Of a stretch of DNA of 64,000 nt, positions 16,164-26,287 are shown piece after piece. A program made the position numbers and the translations under genes. The notes under the pieces are model-generated. The model ran no database searches, was not told the origin of the DNA, and saw only the letters and a program-made list of their open reading frames with translations. The number at the start of each line of letters is the position of its first letter. Position 1 is the stretch's first letter. Source of the DNA: Sandaracinaceae bacterium (GTDB lineage Bacteria; Myxococcota_A; Polyangia; Polyangiales; Houyiibacteriaceae); the NCBI GenBank assembly GCA_020633075.1, contig JACKEI010000003.1:1-64000 (forward strand), read 5' to 3'.

Positions 16164-17588
16164 ATGCCGCTCACCGAACAAGACTTCCGTCGCCGCGCCA
16201 CCCGCGTGGCCGTTCGCTCACTGGCCCGCGCCCGCGCCCTCTCCGCCGAGGGGCTGGTGGACTGGCTCCCCGGGCCCCTGCGCGCTCGCCTCGCGCCGTA
16301 CTTCGCGCCGCCCAGCACGGTCGGCATCGACGGCTTCGACGCGTTCGCCCCCGAGACCCTGCGCGACCCCTACGCCTTCTACGAGACGCTGCGCAAGAAG
16401 GCGCCCGTGTATCGCGTGCCGGGCGCGGACTACTACTGCGTCAGCACGTACGAGCTGGTGCGCGAGGTGGCGCTCGACACGGAGAGCTACTCGTCCAACC
16501 TGGTGGCCATCTTGCTGGCGAGCGGGCGCAAGGGCGCCAAGACCTGGACCCTCCCGAGCGGTCAGGGCCCCGTCGACGTGCTGGCCATCGAGGACCCTCC
16601 CGTGCACACGCGGCACCGCAAGCTGGCCACGGCCGCGCTGTCGTCGCGCTTCCAGCGCAGCCTGGACGACGAGATCCGCGTGATGGTGGACGAGCTGCTG
16701 GCGCCGGCGCTCCGTCGCGGGGAGTGCGAGTGGATGGACGACGTCGCCAACGTCGTACCCATGCGCATCGCGCTGCGGCTGGTGGGCTTCCCGGAGGAGG
16801 ACCACCGCCGGGTGAAGTTCCTGTGCGACCACGCCGTGGCGCTGCTCAGCGGCGTCAACACGCCCGCCCAGCTGGCCGAGCACGTGGACTTCGGCACGGA
16901 GCTCTTCGCCTACGTGCAGCGGCAGTTCCGCAAGCACCTCCACGCCCCGGAGGACAACCTCACCGGCAGCTTGGTGCGCGCCACGCGCGAGACCGGCGAG
17001 GACTCCCTCAGCGAGGCCGAGGCCCTCAGCATCCTCTTGCAGATCCTCATCGCGGGCAGCGACTCATCCGCCAGCGCGCTCGGCAGCTGCGTGGCGCGCC
17101 TGGCGCAGGACAGCACGCTGCAGGCGCAGCTACGCGCCGAGCCCGACGGCATCCCGGGGTTCGTGGAGGAGATGCTGCGGCTCGAGGCGCCCTTCCAAGG
17201 GCACTTTCGCGTCACCACCAGAGCGGTCACGCTGGGCGGCGTGCAGCTGCCGAAGGGCACGCGGCTGATGCTGCTGTGGGCCAGCGCCAACCGCGACGCG
17301 GCGCGCTTCGAGTCCCCCACCGAGCTGCGACCCGAGCGGCAGGGTGTGCGCCAGCACATGACCTTCGGCTACGGCGCGCACCTGTGCATCGGCGCCCACC
17401 TGGCGCGCCGCGAGATCCAGATCGCGCTCACGCAGCTGCTCTCGAGCACGCACGAGTTCGGGCCGGGCCGCGGCGAGCCCGTGCACCGCCCCAGCGTCTT
17501 CACGCGCACGCTGACCAACCTCCCGCTGGCGCTCCGGCCCGCCTCACCGGCCGAGCTCGGTCAGCGCCCCGCGCGGGTCAGCGCCTAG
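16164..17588 (+). CDS. Cytochrome P450
   Basis: The 474-residue bacterial class P450 is soluble with no membrane anchor. The haem-binding loop is FGYGAHLCIGAHLAR with C408 as proximal thiolate. The ExxR motif is EEMLR, and the I-helix reads IAGSDSSASA, where the usual Thr of AGxDT is replaced by Ser (position after D). The PERF-like region is AARFESPTELRPER. The redox partner is not encoded nearby. The first 45 residues form an extra Arg-rich segment. The substrate is unknown; the divergent TetR gene suggests inducible expression. Confidence 0.92.
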   Translation: MPLTEQDFRRRATRVAVRSLARARALSAEGLVDWLPGPLRARLAPYFAPPSTVGIDGFDAFAPETLRDPYAFYETLRKKAPVYRVPGADYYCVSTYELVREVALDTESYSSNLVAILLASGRKGAKTWTLPSGQGPVDVLAIEDPPVHTRHRKLATAALSSRFQRSLDDEIRVMVDELLAPALRRGECEWMDDVANVVPMRIALRLVGFPEEDHRRVKFLCDHAVALLSGVNTPAQLAEHVDFGTELFAYVQRQFRKHLHAPEDNLTGSLVRATRETGEDSLSEAEALSILLQILIAGSDSSASALGSCVARLAQDSTLQAQLRAEPDGIPGFVEEMLRLEAPFQGHFRVTTRAVTLGGVQLPKGTRLMLLWASANRDAARFESPTELRPERQGVRQHMTFGYGAHLCIGAHLARREIQIALTQLLSSTHEFGPGRGEPVHRPSVFTRTLTNLPLALRPASPAELGQRPARVSA

Positions 17589-17672
17589 CGCCGCCCACGG
17601 CGCACGCGCCGCAGCACCCTCGTCGCGCGCAGCTGCGCCCGGGAGAGCGCCGCTCGCGGGTCCGCCCCCGAG

Positions 17673-19193
17673 CTAGCGGGTGCGACGGCGCAGCGGCACC
17701 AAGACGGCCACCGCGGCCAGCACGAACGCACCCAGCGGCCACTCACTGGCGGGGCGGCGCGGCACCTCACAGGCCCCGCCAAGCAGCTCCAGCGGCCCGT
17801 TGGCGCCCTGGCAGTCCAATCGGCAGCGCTCTGGCACCACATCCGAGTTGAACGGACCGTCGTCGCAGACCTCGCCCGTGTCCACCACGCGGTCGCCGCA
17901 GCGCGGCAGCGTGCAGTCGTCACGGCACGCGTCGGCGGACCCGGCCGAGTTGTCCGGCCCGTCGTCGCACTCCTCGTCCGTGTCGATGACGCTGTCCCCA
18001 CACGCCGCGCGCCGGCAGTTGCGTCGACAGGCGTCCGGCTCGGTGTTCGAGTTCGCTGGGCCGTCGTCGCACTGCTCTCCGGACACGCGCACGCCGTCAC
18101 CGCAGACGGCGAAGGTGCAGTCGTTGCGGCAGGCCCCCGCGACCGTGTCCGAGTTCATCGCCCCGTTGTCGCAGATCTCCCCTGTGTCCTTGACGCCGTC
18201 CCCGCAGCCCGCGAGCTGACAGTTGGTGCGGCAGCCGTCCACCGCCGTGTTGGAGTTGGCCGCGCCCAGGTCGCACCCCTCCGTCGAGTCCTGCACCCCG
18301 TCTCCACAACGGGGGGCCACGCAGCCCGGCCGGCAGAAGTCGGGCGTGGTGGCGCTCATGTCGTCGCCGCCGTCGCAGGCCTCCCCGTCCTCCACGAAAC
18401 CGTTGCCGCACCCCGGCGGCAGCACCAGCGCGTCATCCACGGAGGCGAGCTCCACCCGCGTCAGCCGCACCGTGCCCGCCGAGGACATGCTGGTGACGTC
18501 GAGCGTGGCCAAGGCGACCTCACCCAGCGCTGCGCCGATGACCGCGACGTGGTTGCCTTCCAGCGTGGCCCCGACCGCGGTCACCGCCCCCGCGACGAGG
18601 CGCAGATCGCCCATCAGCGTCAAGTCGGCTCCATCGATGGCCAGCGTGCCCGTCGGACCCGAAAGGAAACCAAGGTGCGCCGGCGCCGTGTCGGGCAGCG
18701 TCTCGCCCGCGATGGGCGGCGCCTGGAAGCGAGTCCCGCTGGACGCACGCACGTAGTCCGCGGTGGTGAGCACCAGGTCCCCCTCCACCGCGAACCCTCC
18801 ATCCGCGCCGACGACCACGCCAGCGGGGCTCGCCAGGATGAGCGACGCGTCGGCGATGGAGAGCGTGACCACGCCGTCAAACTGCGCCGCCGCCCCCGTG
18901 ACGCGGATGACCACGTGCTCCACGTTCGCCGGACCGGTGATCGTGAGGGTCTCGCCCACGCCCACCTCGAGCGTGGCAAAGGACAAGTACAAGGTGTTCC
19001 CCACGACGGCGCCGTCCGTCTCGCTCACGGCGAAGTTTGGGCCGCTCAGCGCCGCCATGGACACGATGGACGCGTCGACGACCACGTCCGCACGTGCGGG
19101 GGCGGCCAGCCCGAGCAGCGCGCACGCGCCGGCGCAGGCGGCGAACGCAACGAAAGAAGAAACCTGGGCGCGGTACGAGGGCGCGTGCAACAT
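17673..19193 (-). CDS. Secreted DUF4215 Cys-rich repeat protein with MYXO-CTERM-like tail
   Basis: The protein is about 506 residues from ATG 19193, which opens a signal peptide ending near PARADVVVD. Residues about 30-270 form a beta-rich domain. Six DUF4215 repeats follow, each about 36 residues with CGDGV...GE.CDDG..NS....D.CR.NC. The C-terminus is CEVPRR followed by one hydrophobic helix (WPLGAFVLAAVAVLVPL) and RRRTR, matching the MYXO-CTERM sorting pattern for anchoring at the cell surface of myxobacteria. It is last in a five-gene operon with kinases and a PP2C phosphatase. The DNA repeats between 17780 and 18420 are simply the encoded protein repeats. Confidence 0.9.
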   Translation of the reverse strand: MLHAPSYRAQVSSFVAFAACAGACALLGLAAPARADVVVDASIVSMAALSGPNFAVSETDGAVVGNTLYLSFATLEVGVGETLTITGPANVEHVVIRVTGAAAQFDGVVTLSIADASLILASPAGVVVGADGGFAVEGDLVLTTADYVRASSGTRFQAPPIAGETLPDTAPAHLGFLSGPTGTLAIDGADLTLMGDLRLVAGAVTAVGATLEGNHVAVIGAALGEVALATLDVTSMSSAGTVRLTRVELASVDDALVLPPGCGNGFVEDGEACDGGDDMSATTPDFCRPGCVAPRCGDGVQDSTEGCDLGAANSNTAVDGCRTNCQLAGCGDGVKDTGEICDNGAMNSDTVAGACRNDCTFAVCGDGVRVSGEQCDDGPANSNTEPDACRRNCRRAACGDSVIDTDEECDDGPDNSAGSADACRDDCTLPRCGDRVVDTGEVCDDGPFNSDVVPERCRLDCQGANGPLELLGGACEVPRRPASEWPLGAFVLAAVAVLVPLRRRTR

Positions 19194-19249
19194 GGCGCGA
19201 AGATACACGTTTCTACTCCGAATGCGTGAGACGACCGACCCCGCTGGGC

Positions 19250-20575
<1,326 letters not shown>

Positions 20576-20608
20576 GTCGGACGGCGTACTATGCGCAGGT
20601 GACCCCCG

Positions 20609-22213
20609 TCAATGACCCTCGCGCGGGAGGGCCACACAGACCGTGTACGGGGCCTCGAACCAGATGGCCCCGCCCTGCGCCTCCACGAGGGCCCGCGCCA
20701 AGGACAGGCCGAGGCCCAGCCCCCCCATGTGCATGCCCGACGGCCGCCGGCCCACGCGAAACGCCTGGAAGAGCTGCTCTGGGTCCGCAGGGACCGTCAT
20801 GCCGGGCGCATCGACGAAGACACGCACCTGCGCGCTCGGACCTGGGGGTCCCACCGCGCGGCTGACCCGGATGGCGATGGCGCTTCCGTGTGGGGACGCG
20901 TGCGCCAGGTGCAGGATCAGACCCACCAGCGCTTGCTGCATGCGGGCCGCGTCCACGTACACGGCGGGCACACCGGGCTCGACGCTCGTCTCGACCTCGA
21001 CGCCCAGCGCGTCGGCGTTGCGGCGCGCGCTACCGACCGCAGCGCTGAGCAGCGTGGCGACGGACACGTAGGCCGACACGAACTTGAGCTTGCCGGCCTC
21101 GAGACGCGCAGAGTCGAGCACCTCGGCGACCAGGCGCAGGAGGTCGTCGGCCGCGTGCCGGACGATCTGCAGGCTCTCCCGTTGCTCCAGGTTCAGCGGC
21201 TCCCCGCCGGCCATCAACATGTCGCTGAACCCCAAGATGGCGTTCAGGGGGCTGCGCAGGTCGTGGCTCATGTACGCCATGAAGCGCGTCTTCAGGCGCT
21301 GCGCCTCGGCAATGGAGAAGCGCGCGTCGAGCTCTTCCTCGCAGAGCCGGTCGTGGGTGGTGACGAGAGTGGTGATGGCCTCGACCACACGCTCGCCCTC
21401 CTGCGTCTCCACCTCGAGACGCTGTCCCTCACGGGGGACGATCGTCGTTCCGTCGCGAATGCGCCCCACGCGGGCACGTGCCCGGTCGAGATCCCGCAGG
21501 ACCGCCCGACCGTGTCGATGGAAGAGCCAGGCGACGACCGGGGCCACCAGCCCGAGCGCCAGCAAGACAGGCGAGAAGGGAGTCGCAGAGAGTCGCCGCA
21601 TCATGGCCGTGACGGGGAGCAGCGGCGCCAGCGCGAGCCCCGACCACGCGGCCAGCTCGAAGGGCAGGCGTGCCCGGAGATCGGCGACGTCTTCGCTGCG
21701 CAGCGTCCCCAAGGAGGAGAGGGCGCCTACGGCCGCGCGGTGGGCGCGTACCCAGGTCGCGAGCGTGCTGGGCGCTGCGGTGGCCGCCCCGAAGAGCAGC
21801 AGCAAGATGGCTTCGGCCCCGCCCCACGCGGCCCAGGCCGCAAGCGCCGCACCGCTGAAGACCGCCACGTGCACGGTGAGCACGACCCCGGCCATCAGCC
21901 GCGCCACGTTCAGCAGCGTGCGCCCCCCCGCGACCCTCCCCAAGAAGGTCCGCGCCCCCCGCTGCTGGCGCACCCCACGGTGCAGCAGCGCCACCAACAG
22001 CGGCACGGCCACCGCCCACGCGGAGATCGAGGCCAGCAACGAGCGCACGAAGAAGCCCTTGGGGACGGGCCCATAGGTCCGAGAGACCAACCAGCCCACG
22101 CACGCGAGCGCCCCACTGGCCACGATGCCCGCGAGCATGGCGCCGCAGAGCGCCGTCAGGTGAGGCCGCAGCGCCGTGCGAAGCGGGCCGCCGCGCGACG
22201 TCCGAGCCCTCAC
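20609..22213 (-). CDS. Membrane histidine-kinase-like protein with degenerate ATP site
   Basis: The protein is about 534 residues from a GTG that overlaps the preceding kinase stop (GTGA), so it is translationally coupled. The N-terminus has several hydrophobic helices (about 20-40, 58-78, 105-145, 188-230), then a HisKA with YMSHDLRSPLNAILGF (H317). The catalytic domain is odd: the N-box reads QQALVGLILHLAHASP, with both canonical Asn replaced by Gly and His, and the G1 box is VDAPGMTV. The G2 loop GGLGLGLSLARALV is kept. Loss of the Mg-coordinating Asn suggests weak or absent kinase activity, perhaps acting as a partner or phospho-acceptor of the upstream kinase. The longer upstream reading frame overlaps that kinase and is not used. 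Confidence 0.82.
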   Translation of the reverse strand: MRARTSRGGPLRTALRPHLTALCGAMLAGIVASGALACVGWLVSRTYGPVPKGFFVRSLLASISAWAVAVPLLVALLHRGVRQQRGARTFLGRVAGGRTLLNVARLMAGVVLTVHVAVFSGAALAAWAAWGGAEAILLLLFGAATAAPSTLATWVRAHRAAVGALSSLGTLRSEDVADLRARLPFELAAWSGLALAPLLPVTAMMRRLSATPFSPVLLALGLVAPVVAWLFHRHGRAVLRDLDRARARVGRIRDGTTIVPREGQRLEVETQEGERVVEAITTLVTTHDRLCEEELDARFSIAEAQRLKTRFMAYMSHDLRSPLNAILGFSDMLMAGGEPLNLEQRESLQIVRHAADDLLRLVAEVLDSARLEAGKLKFVSAYVSVATLLSAAVGSARRNADALGVEVETSVEPGVPAVYVDAARMQQALVGLILHLAHASPHGSAIAIRVSRAVGPPGPSAQVRVFVDAPGMTVPADPEQLFQAFRVGRRPSGMHMGGLGLGLSLARALVEAQGGAIWFEAPYTVCVALPREGH

Positions 22214-23256
22214 GAGGGCCCCTGCGGACCGCGCGGCAAGAACACGCGGAAGAGAGAGCCCTTGCCGACTTCGCTCTCCACCTGAACGCGCCCGTGGTGC
22301 AGGTCCACCAGCTTGCGCGTGATCGCCAGCCCCAGCCCGGCGCCCTCGATGTGCGGGTCCGCGTCGGTCGCGCGCTCGTACTCGGCGAAGATCTCCTGGA
22401 GGCGCTCTCGCTCGATGCCCTGCCCGGAGTCGCGCACCGCGATCTCGATCTCGTCGGGCCCCGCGGACCGCACGGTGACGTCCACGTTCCCGCGGGGGGT
22501 GAACTTGAGGGCGTTGTGAGCCAGGTTCCCGAGGATCTGTTGCAGCCGCATCGGGTCGGCCCACACGGTGTCGAGCTCGGGGTCCACGTGCCAGCGCACG
22601 GTGACGGGGCGACCCACGCGGGCGGCGTCGACCTCGCTGACCACCTGCTCGATCAGCGGCCGCAGGGGCACGTGGCGCGGCACGACGGTCAGCTGCGCCG
22701 AGGTCGCGGCGGCGAGGTCGATCACGTCGCGGAACAGGTTGCTCAGGTAGGTACCGGCGCGGCGGATGTGGCTCAGGTCTTCTCGCTGCGAGCGCGACAG
22801 GGGGCCGTCGAGCTCTTCCAGGAGCACGTCCGTGAAGCCGAGCAGCGCGTTCAGGGGGGTGCGCAGCTCGTGGCTGACGGCCTGCAGGAACGCCGACTTC
22901 TCGCGGTCCGTCTCTTCGACCGAGGCGCGCAGGTCACGCTCGCGCGCGAGGCTCTCGGCCAGCAGGCGCTGGAGGTCGTTGAGGCCGGCGCCGAGCGCGG
23001 TGGCGTCGTGGCAGTCCCGCCAGGTGAGCGCCTCCTGCGACTGGACCACGCGCGCGGGCAGCTGGCCGAGCGCGTGCGTGCGCACCCGGACGACGCGGGC
23101 GAGCGAGCCCAGCAAGAGCGCCGCCATGACAGCCACCGCCGCGCGGCCGGCGATCCCCCACTCGGTGAGCAGGGACACCAAGAGCAGCGCCGAGAGCGTC
23201 ACGGCTACGCTGGCGGCGAGCGTCCCCTCGAGGGATGCGCGTCTGTCAGAACGCAT
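22210..23256 (-). CDS. Membrane sensor histidine kinase
   Basis: The 348-residue kinase has two N-terminal transmembrane helices (about 13-31 and 38-54), a short coiled region, and a complete kinase core: VSHELRTPLNALLGF (H129), N-box ILGNLAHNALKFTP, G1 RDSGQGI and G2 GAGLGLAI, ending in LFRVFLPRG. All catalytic boxes are intact, in contrast to the coupled second kinase. No response regulator is encoded in the operon, so the partner must be elsewhere or the downstream kinase-like protein. It starts 3 bp after the stop of the surface protein gene upstream. Confidence 0.92.
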   Translation of the reverse strand: MRSDRRASLEGTLAASVAVTLSALLLVSLLTEWGIAGRAAVAVMAALLLGSLARVVRVRTHALGQLPARVVQSQEALTWRDCHDATALGAGLNDLQRLLAESLARERDLRASVEETDREKSAFLQAVSHELRTPLNALLGFTDVLLEELDGPLSRSQREDLSHIRRAGTYLSNLFRDVIDLAAATSAQLTVVPRHVPLRPLIEQVVSEVDAARVGRPVTVRWHVDPELDTVWADPMRLQQILGNLAHNALKFTPRGNVDVTVRSAGPDEIEIAVRDSGQGIERERLQEIFAEYERATDADPHIEGAGLGLAITRKLVDLHHGRVQVESEVGKGSLFRVFLPRGPQGPS

Positions 23257-23259
23257 GAC

Positions 23260-24252
23260 TCAGCTCGCGGTCCGACGAGACCCACGCGCGAGGAGGGCCC
23301 CGCGAGCACGGCGGCGACGGAGTAGCACCAGCGCCAGGAGCGAGCCGGCGAGCAGCCCCCCCGGCGGGAGCTGCGTGGGCCCCGTGCCGGCCGCGCAGAG
23401 CCCGGCGAAGTGCGCACCCTCGACCGGGTCGAGGCAGTACGGCGTCCCGACGGTGACGTTCCCGACGCTGTCGCTGACCTGCAGCTGGAGGCAGATGGGC
23501 GCCGCCGCGTAGCGCTCTTCGAGGACGAAGGAGATGGGCACGCGAGCGCTCACGTCCGAGGTGAAGTTGCGCTGACGGGCCACCTCGACGGGTGCCTCGA
23601 GCCCCTCGGCGCGCGCCAGGTACAGGTGATACTCGATGCTCCCTGCGGCGCCGTCGTCCTGCGACACCGCGAAGGTGAGGTCCACGCGAAAGCCGCCCTC
23701 GGGCGCCAGACATGAAGGGTCCACCCGAGTCGATCCGAGGAACGTCAACGGGGAGATGGTGGGCCCACGCATGTCCACGCTGCTGCCCGTGCGAAAGCTG
23801 AAGGGCAGATCCAGCTCACCGAACGCCACCCCTTCGTAGAGCGCTCCCGGCGCCCAGCCGCCGGTCGGAACGAAGAAGAGCACGTCGTCGCTGACGAGCT
23901 GCACGACCCCATCCACGAGCACGCCGTCCGCGTCCCGCACTTCGACGGAGTCCTCCGGCAGGGGTGCGGCGGTCGAGGCGAAGTAGTCGGGGGTGAAGCG
24001 GACACGCACCGGGGCATCGAGCAGCACGCCGCTGGCGCCGGCGGCGGGCATCACGTCGACGGGGCCGCGCAGCGCCGAGGGCTCGCAGTCGTCCTGGGCT
24101 CGGGCGAGCGTGGGCGTGATCGACATGGCCAGGGCGCAGCCCATCAGGGCCCCTGCGATCAGCCGGACAGGCGGAATGCCGGACACAGAGACGCGTGCGC
24201 CCAACGGGCGCGAGCAGGAGAGGCTCGATACGAGAGACCGGGCGGTCGGCAT
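23260..24252 (-). CDS. Secreted protein with Ig-like (Big_5-type) domain and MYXO-CTERM-like anchor
   Basis: The protein is about 330 residues from ATG 24252, with an N-terminal signal region ending near TPTLARAQDD. A domain starting PVDVMPAAGASGVLLDAPVRVRF resembles bacterial Ig-like Big_5 domains. The middle is beta-rich with Cys pairs. The C-terminus has CAAGTGP, a hydrophobic helix (GGLLAGSLLALVLL) and RRRRARG, a MYXO-CTERM-like sorting tail. It is the promoter-proximal gene of the five-gene operon and thus a candidate extracellular partner of the kinases behind it (inference). The frame is open further upstream, but that part lacks signal features. Confidence 0.78.
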   Translation of the reverse strand: MPTARSLVSSLSCSRPLGARVSVSGIPPVRLIAGALMGCALAMSITPTLARAQDDCEPSALRGPVDVMPAAGASGVLLDAPVRVRFTPDYFASTAAPLPEDSVEVRDADGVLVDGVVQLVSDDVLFFVPTGGWAPGALYEGVAFGELDLPFSFRTGSSVDMRGPTISPLTFLGSTRVDPSCLAPEGGFRVDLTFAVSQDDGAAGSIEYHLYLARAEGLEAPVEVARQRNFTSDVSARVPISFVLEERYAAAPICLQLQVSDSVGNVTVGTPYCLDPVEGAHFAGLCAAGTGPTQLPPGGLLAGSLLALVLLRRRRARGALLARGSRRTAS

Positions 24253-24319
24253 GCCTGCATTATGCACGCTCTGGGGCGTGGCGTGGCCAGCCGCGCCGAT
24301 GTGTTGCAAGGTACGCCCC

Positions 24320-24703
24320 ATGCTGCCCGCCCTGGCCCCACCCTGCCCGCGAGACGAGGTCCTAGACGGCTTCCAGCTGGCGCACGCGATGCTCGCCGGG
24401 AGGGCCGGGCACGAGCTGCCGTCCCGCGTCTTGGGCCCGGCGCTGGAGGAGGCGCTGCGCTCGCAAGAGGCAGGCGGCGCGCGACGCGCTGCGGCCCGGC
24501 TGACGCGACCCCTCGTGCCAGCCGCCACACGGCACCTGGACCCGCGCGCCAAGGCCCTGTTGGGCGCCGAGGTGGGTGGCGCGACCGGACGGCGTTGGAT
24601 GCGCGAGGCGCCCACTCGCCCGGGCTACACCCCCCATCCCGGGGTGCGCGCCTGCGTGCGGGCGCTGGCCCTTGCACAGGAGCGCGTGGCCCGTGGCGAG
24701 TAG
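24320..24703 (+). CDS. Small protein of unknown function preceding the SctL-like gene
   Basis: The 127-residue Ala/Arg-rich helical protein starts at ATG 24320 (AAGG about 8 nt upstream). Its 3' end overlaps the start of the SctL/FliH-like gene by 11 bp, implying one transcription unit. In type III secretion operons the gene before sctL is often sctK, but no diagnostic SctK motif could be recognised. Hydrophobic moments suggest a soluble helical protein (DEVLDGFQLAHAMLAG; GVRACVRALALAQERVA). Function is unknown, and it could be a diverged sorting-platform component. Confidence 0.55.
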   Translation: MLPALAPPCPRDEVLDGFQLAHAMLAGRAGHELPSRVLGPALEEALRSQEAGGARRAAARLTRPLVPAATRHLDPRAKALLGAEVGGATGRRWMREAPTRPGYTPHPGVRACVRALALAQERVARGE

Positions 24704-25337
24704 CATCCTACGGTCGCAGTACCCGGAGGTCCGGGCCCGCGCGCTGCTGGACGCGGAAGCCAAGGCTCGGCGGGTGTTGGAGGAGGCCCACCAAGAGGCC
24801 GAGCGGCTCCGGCGCGCCGCCGAGGAGGACTACGAGACCTGGCGCGCCCAGGCGGTGCGCGAGGCTGAGGAGGAGGTCGCCGCCGCCGCCCACGCAGCAC
24901 AGCTGGCCGCCCTGGCCCGCGAAGCCCGCGCAGCCCACGACCTCCAGCAGGCGACGGTCCCGCTGGTCATCCGCGCCACCGAGCTGCTGGTGCGCGAGGC
25001 GTTCACACAGCAACCGGAGCGGGTGCGAGCCGTCATTCGTGACGCCATGGCCCAGCTGCGGCTCGCCTCCGAGTGGCTGGTGGAGGTCCACCCCGAGGAC
25101 GTGGCGCTGGCGCAGTCGCTCGCTCACGAAGAGCGGCCGCTGACCGTGCGCGCCGCCGCCGACCTCGCACGCGGCGAGTGCCGGGTGAGCTCGGACGTGG
25201 GCACCGTGGACGCGCGCTTCGCGACGCAGCTGAGCGCGCTGGCCGAGGCCTTGCGCGCCGCCCTGCCCGCTGCAGCCCCGCCGGACTCCTCCACGCTTGG
25301 CTCGGGCAGCGGCCCGAAGACGCGAGCGCGCCCATGA
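24693..25337 (+). CDS. SctL/FliH-like ATPase stator protein (orphan)
   Basis: The protein is about 214 residues from GTG 24693, with AGGAG ten bases upstream. The N-terminus is a long charged coiled coil (about 20-85, AKARRVLEEAHQEAERLRRA). The C-terminus has the FliH/SctL/V-ATPase E-type fold with a signature strand GECRVSSDVGTVDARFATQL, the same as the conserved ...SD.G.VDAR...QL of HrpE/YscL proteins. Such proteins tether and regulate the secretion ATPase in type III systems or flagella. No ATPase, export gate or ring gene lies in the window, so it is an orphan here. It overlaps the M50 protease start (ATGA). Confidence 0.72.
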   Translation: MASSILRSQYPEVRARALLDAEAKARRVLEEAHQEAERLRRAAEEDYETWRAQAVREAEEEVAAAAHAAQLAALAREARAAHDLQQATVPLVIRATELLVREAFTQQPERVRAVIRDAMAQLRLASEWLVEVHPEDVALAQSLAHEERPLTVRAAADLARGECRVSSDVGTVDARFATQLSALAEALRAALPAAAPPDSSTLGSGSGPKTRARP

Positions 25338-26287
25338 GGCGCAAACCCTGGCTCGACGGCTGGCCGCTCTCCATCGGGCTCATGGCCGTCACGTGGTACA
25401 GCGTCTTCCTCGCGGGCCAGAGCTACGAGGGCGCAAGCTCGCTGTGGGCCGGCTGGACCTTCGCGCTCCCCCTGATGGCCATCCTGACGGCGCACGAGTT
25501 CGGGCACTACATCGCCGCCCGGCTGCACGGGGTCGACATCTCGCCGCCCTACTTCATCCCCTTTCCGAACTTCTTCGGGACCATGGGCGCGGTCATCTCC
25601 ATGCGCGGGCGCATCAAGTCCCGCGACGCGCTGCTGGACATCGGCGCAGCGGGCCCCCTTGCGGGCATGGCGGTCGCGATCCCCGTCCTGGCGGTGGGCA
25701 TCCTGCAGAGCCCCATCGACACCGCGCTTCCGCGCGGCACCCTCGCCCCGGCGACGGGCTTGGGCCTCCCAGAGGTGGTGGGCGGCTACACCCAAGAGGG
25801 ACACAGCCTGCTGTACGACGCGCTGATCCTGGTGCTACGCGGAGGCATCCCGGACGGCCAGGACATCCACCTGACGTCCACGGCGCTCGCCGGCTGGGCC
25901 GGGCTCCTGGTGACGATGATCAACCTGATCCCCGCCGGTCAGCTGGACGGCGGCCACGTGGCCTACGCCCTCTTCGGGCCTGCGCAGGACCGCTACGGCC
26001 AGCGCGTCGTGCGCGCGCTGCCCTTCCTGGCGCTGCTGTGCAGCGGAGTCCTGGTCCTACGCGGGGAGCTGCTGGGGCACGGGCCCGCATCGCTCATGGG
26101 CAACGCGCTCGCCGGGCTGCCGTGGTTGATCTGGTGGGGTCTCTTGCGCCTGATGCTGCGCGGCGATCAGGCCAACCACCCGCCCACCGACGACGCGGTG
26201 CTCTCGCCCACGCGGCGCAAGGTGGCCTGGTTCACCCTGCTGCTCTTCCCGCTGCTGTTCATGCCCGCTTGGCTGCGGCCTCAGTGA
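25334..26287 (+). CDS. Site-2 protease family (M50) membrane metalloprotease
   Basis: The 317-residue polytopic protein has the zinc motif HEFGH (H54, E55, H58) in a membrane helix, followed by PYFIPFPNFFGTMGAVI and the second metal motif NLIPAGQLDGGH, diagnostic for intramembrane S2P proteases lacking a PDZ domain. These cleave transmembrane anti-sigma factors or other single-pass proteins. ATG 25334 overlaps the stop of the SctL-like gene (ATGA), so synthesis is coupled. Its 3' end overlaps the convergent membrane-protein gene by 29 bp. Confidence 0.92.
   Translation: MRRKPWLDGWPLSIGLMAVTWYSVFLAGQSYEGASSLWAGWTFALPLMAILTAHEFGHYIAARLHGVDISPPYFIPFPNFFGTMGAVISMRGRIKSRDALLDIGAAGPLAGMAVAIPVLAVGILQSPIDTALPRGTLAPATGLGLPEVVGGYTQEGHSLLYDALILVLRGGIPDGQDIHLTSTALAGWAGLLVTMINLIPAGQLDGGHVAYALFGPAQDRYGQRVVRALPFLALLCSGVLVLRGELLGHGPASLMGNALAGLPWLIWWGLLRLMLRGDQANHPPTDDAVLSPTRRKVAWFTLLLFPLLFMPAWLRPQ

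Noticed and set aside
17780..18420. Regular repeats of about 110 bp
   Set aside because: These are the six DUF4215 protein repeats of the surface protein, not a mobile or CRISPR array.
24320..26287. A type III secretion locus
   Set aside because: Only one stator-like gene is recognisable; the ATPase, rings and gate are missing, so the locus was not called.
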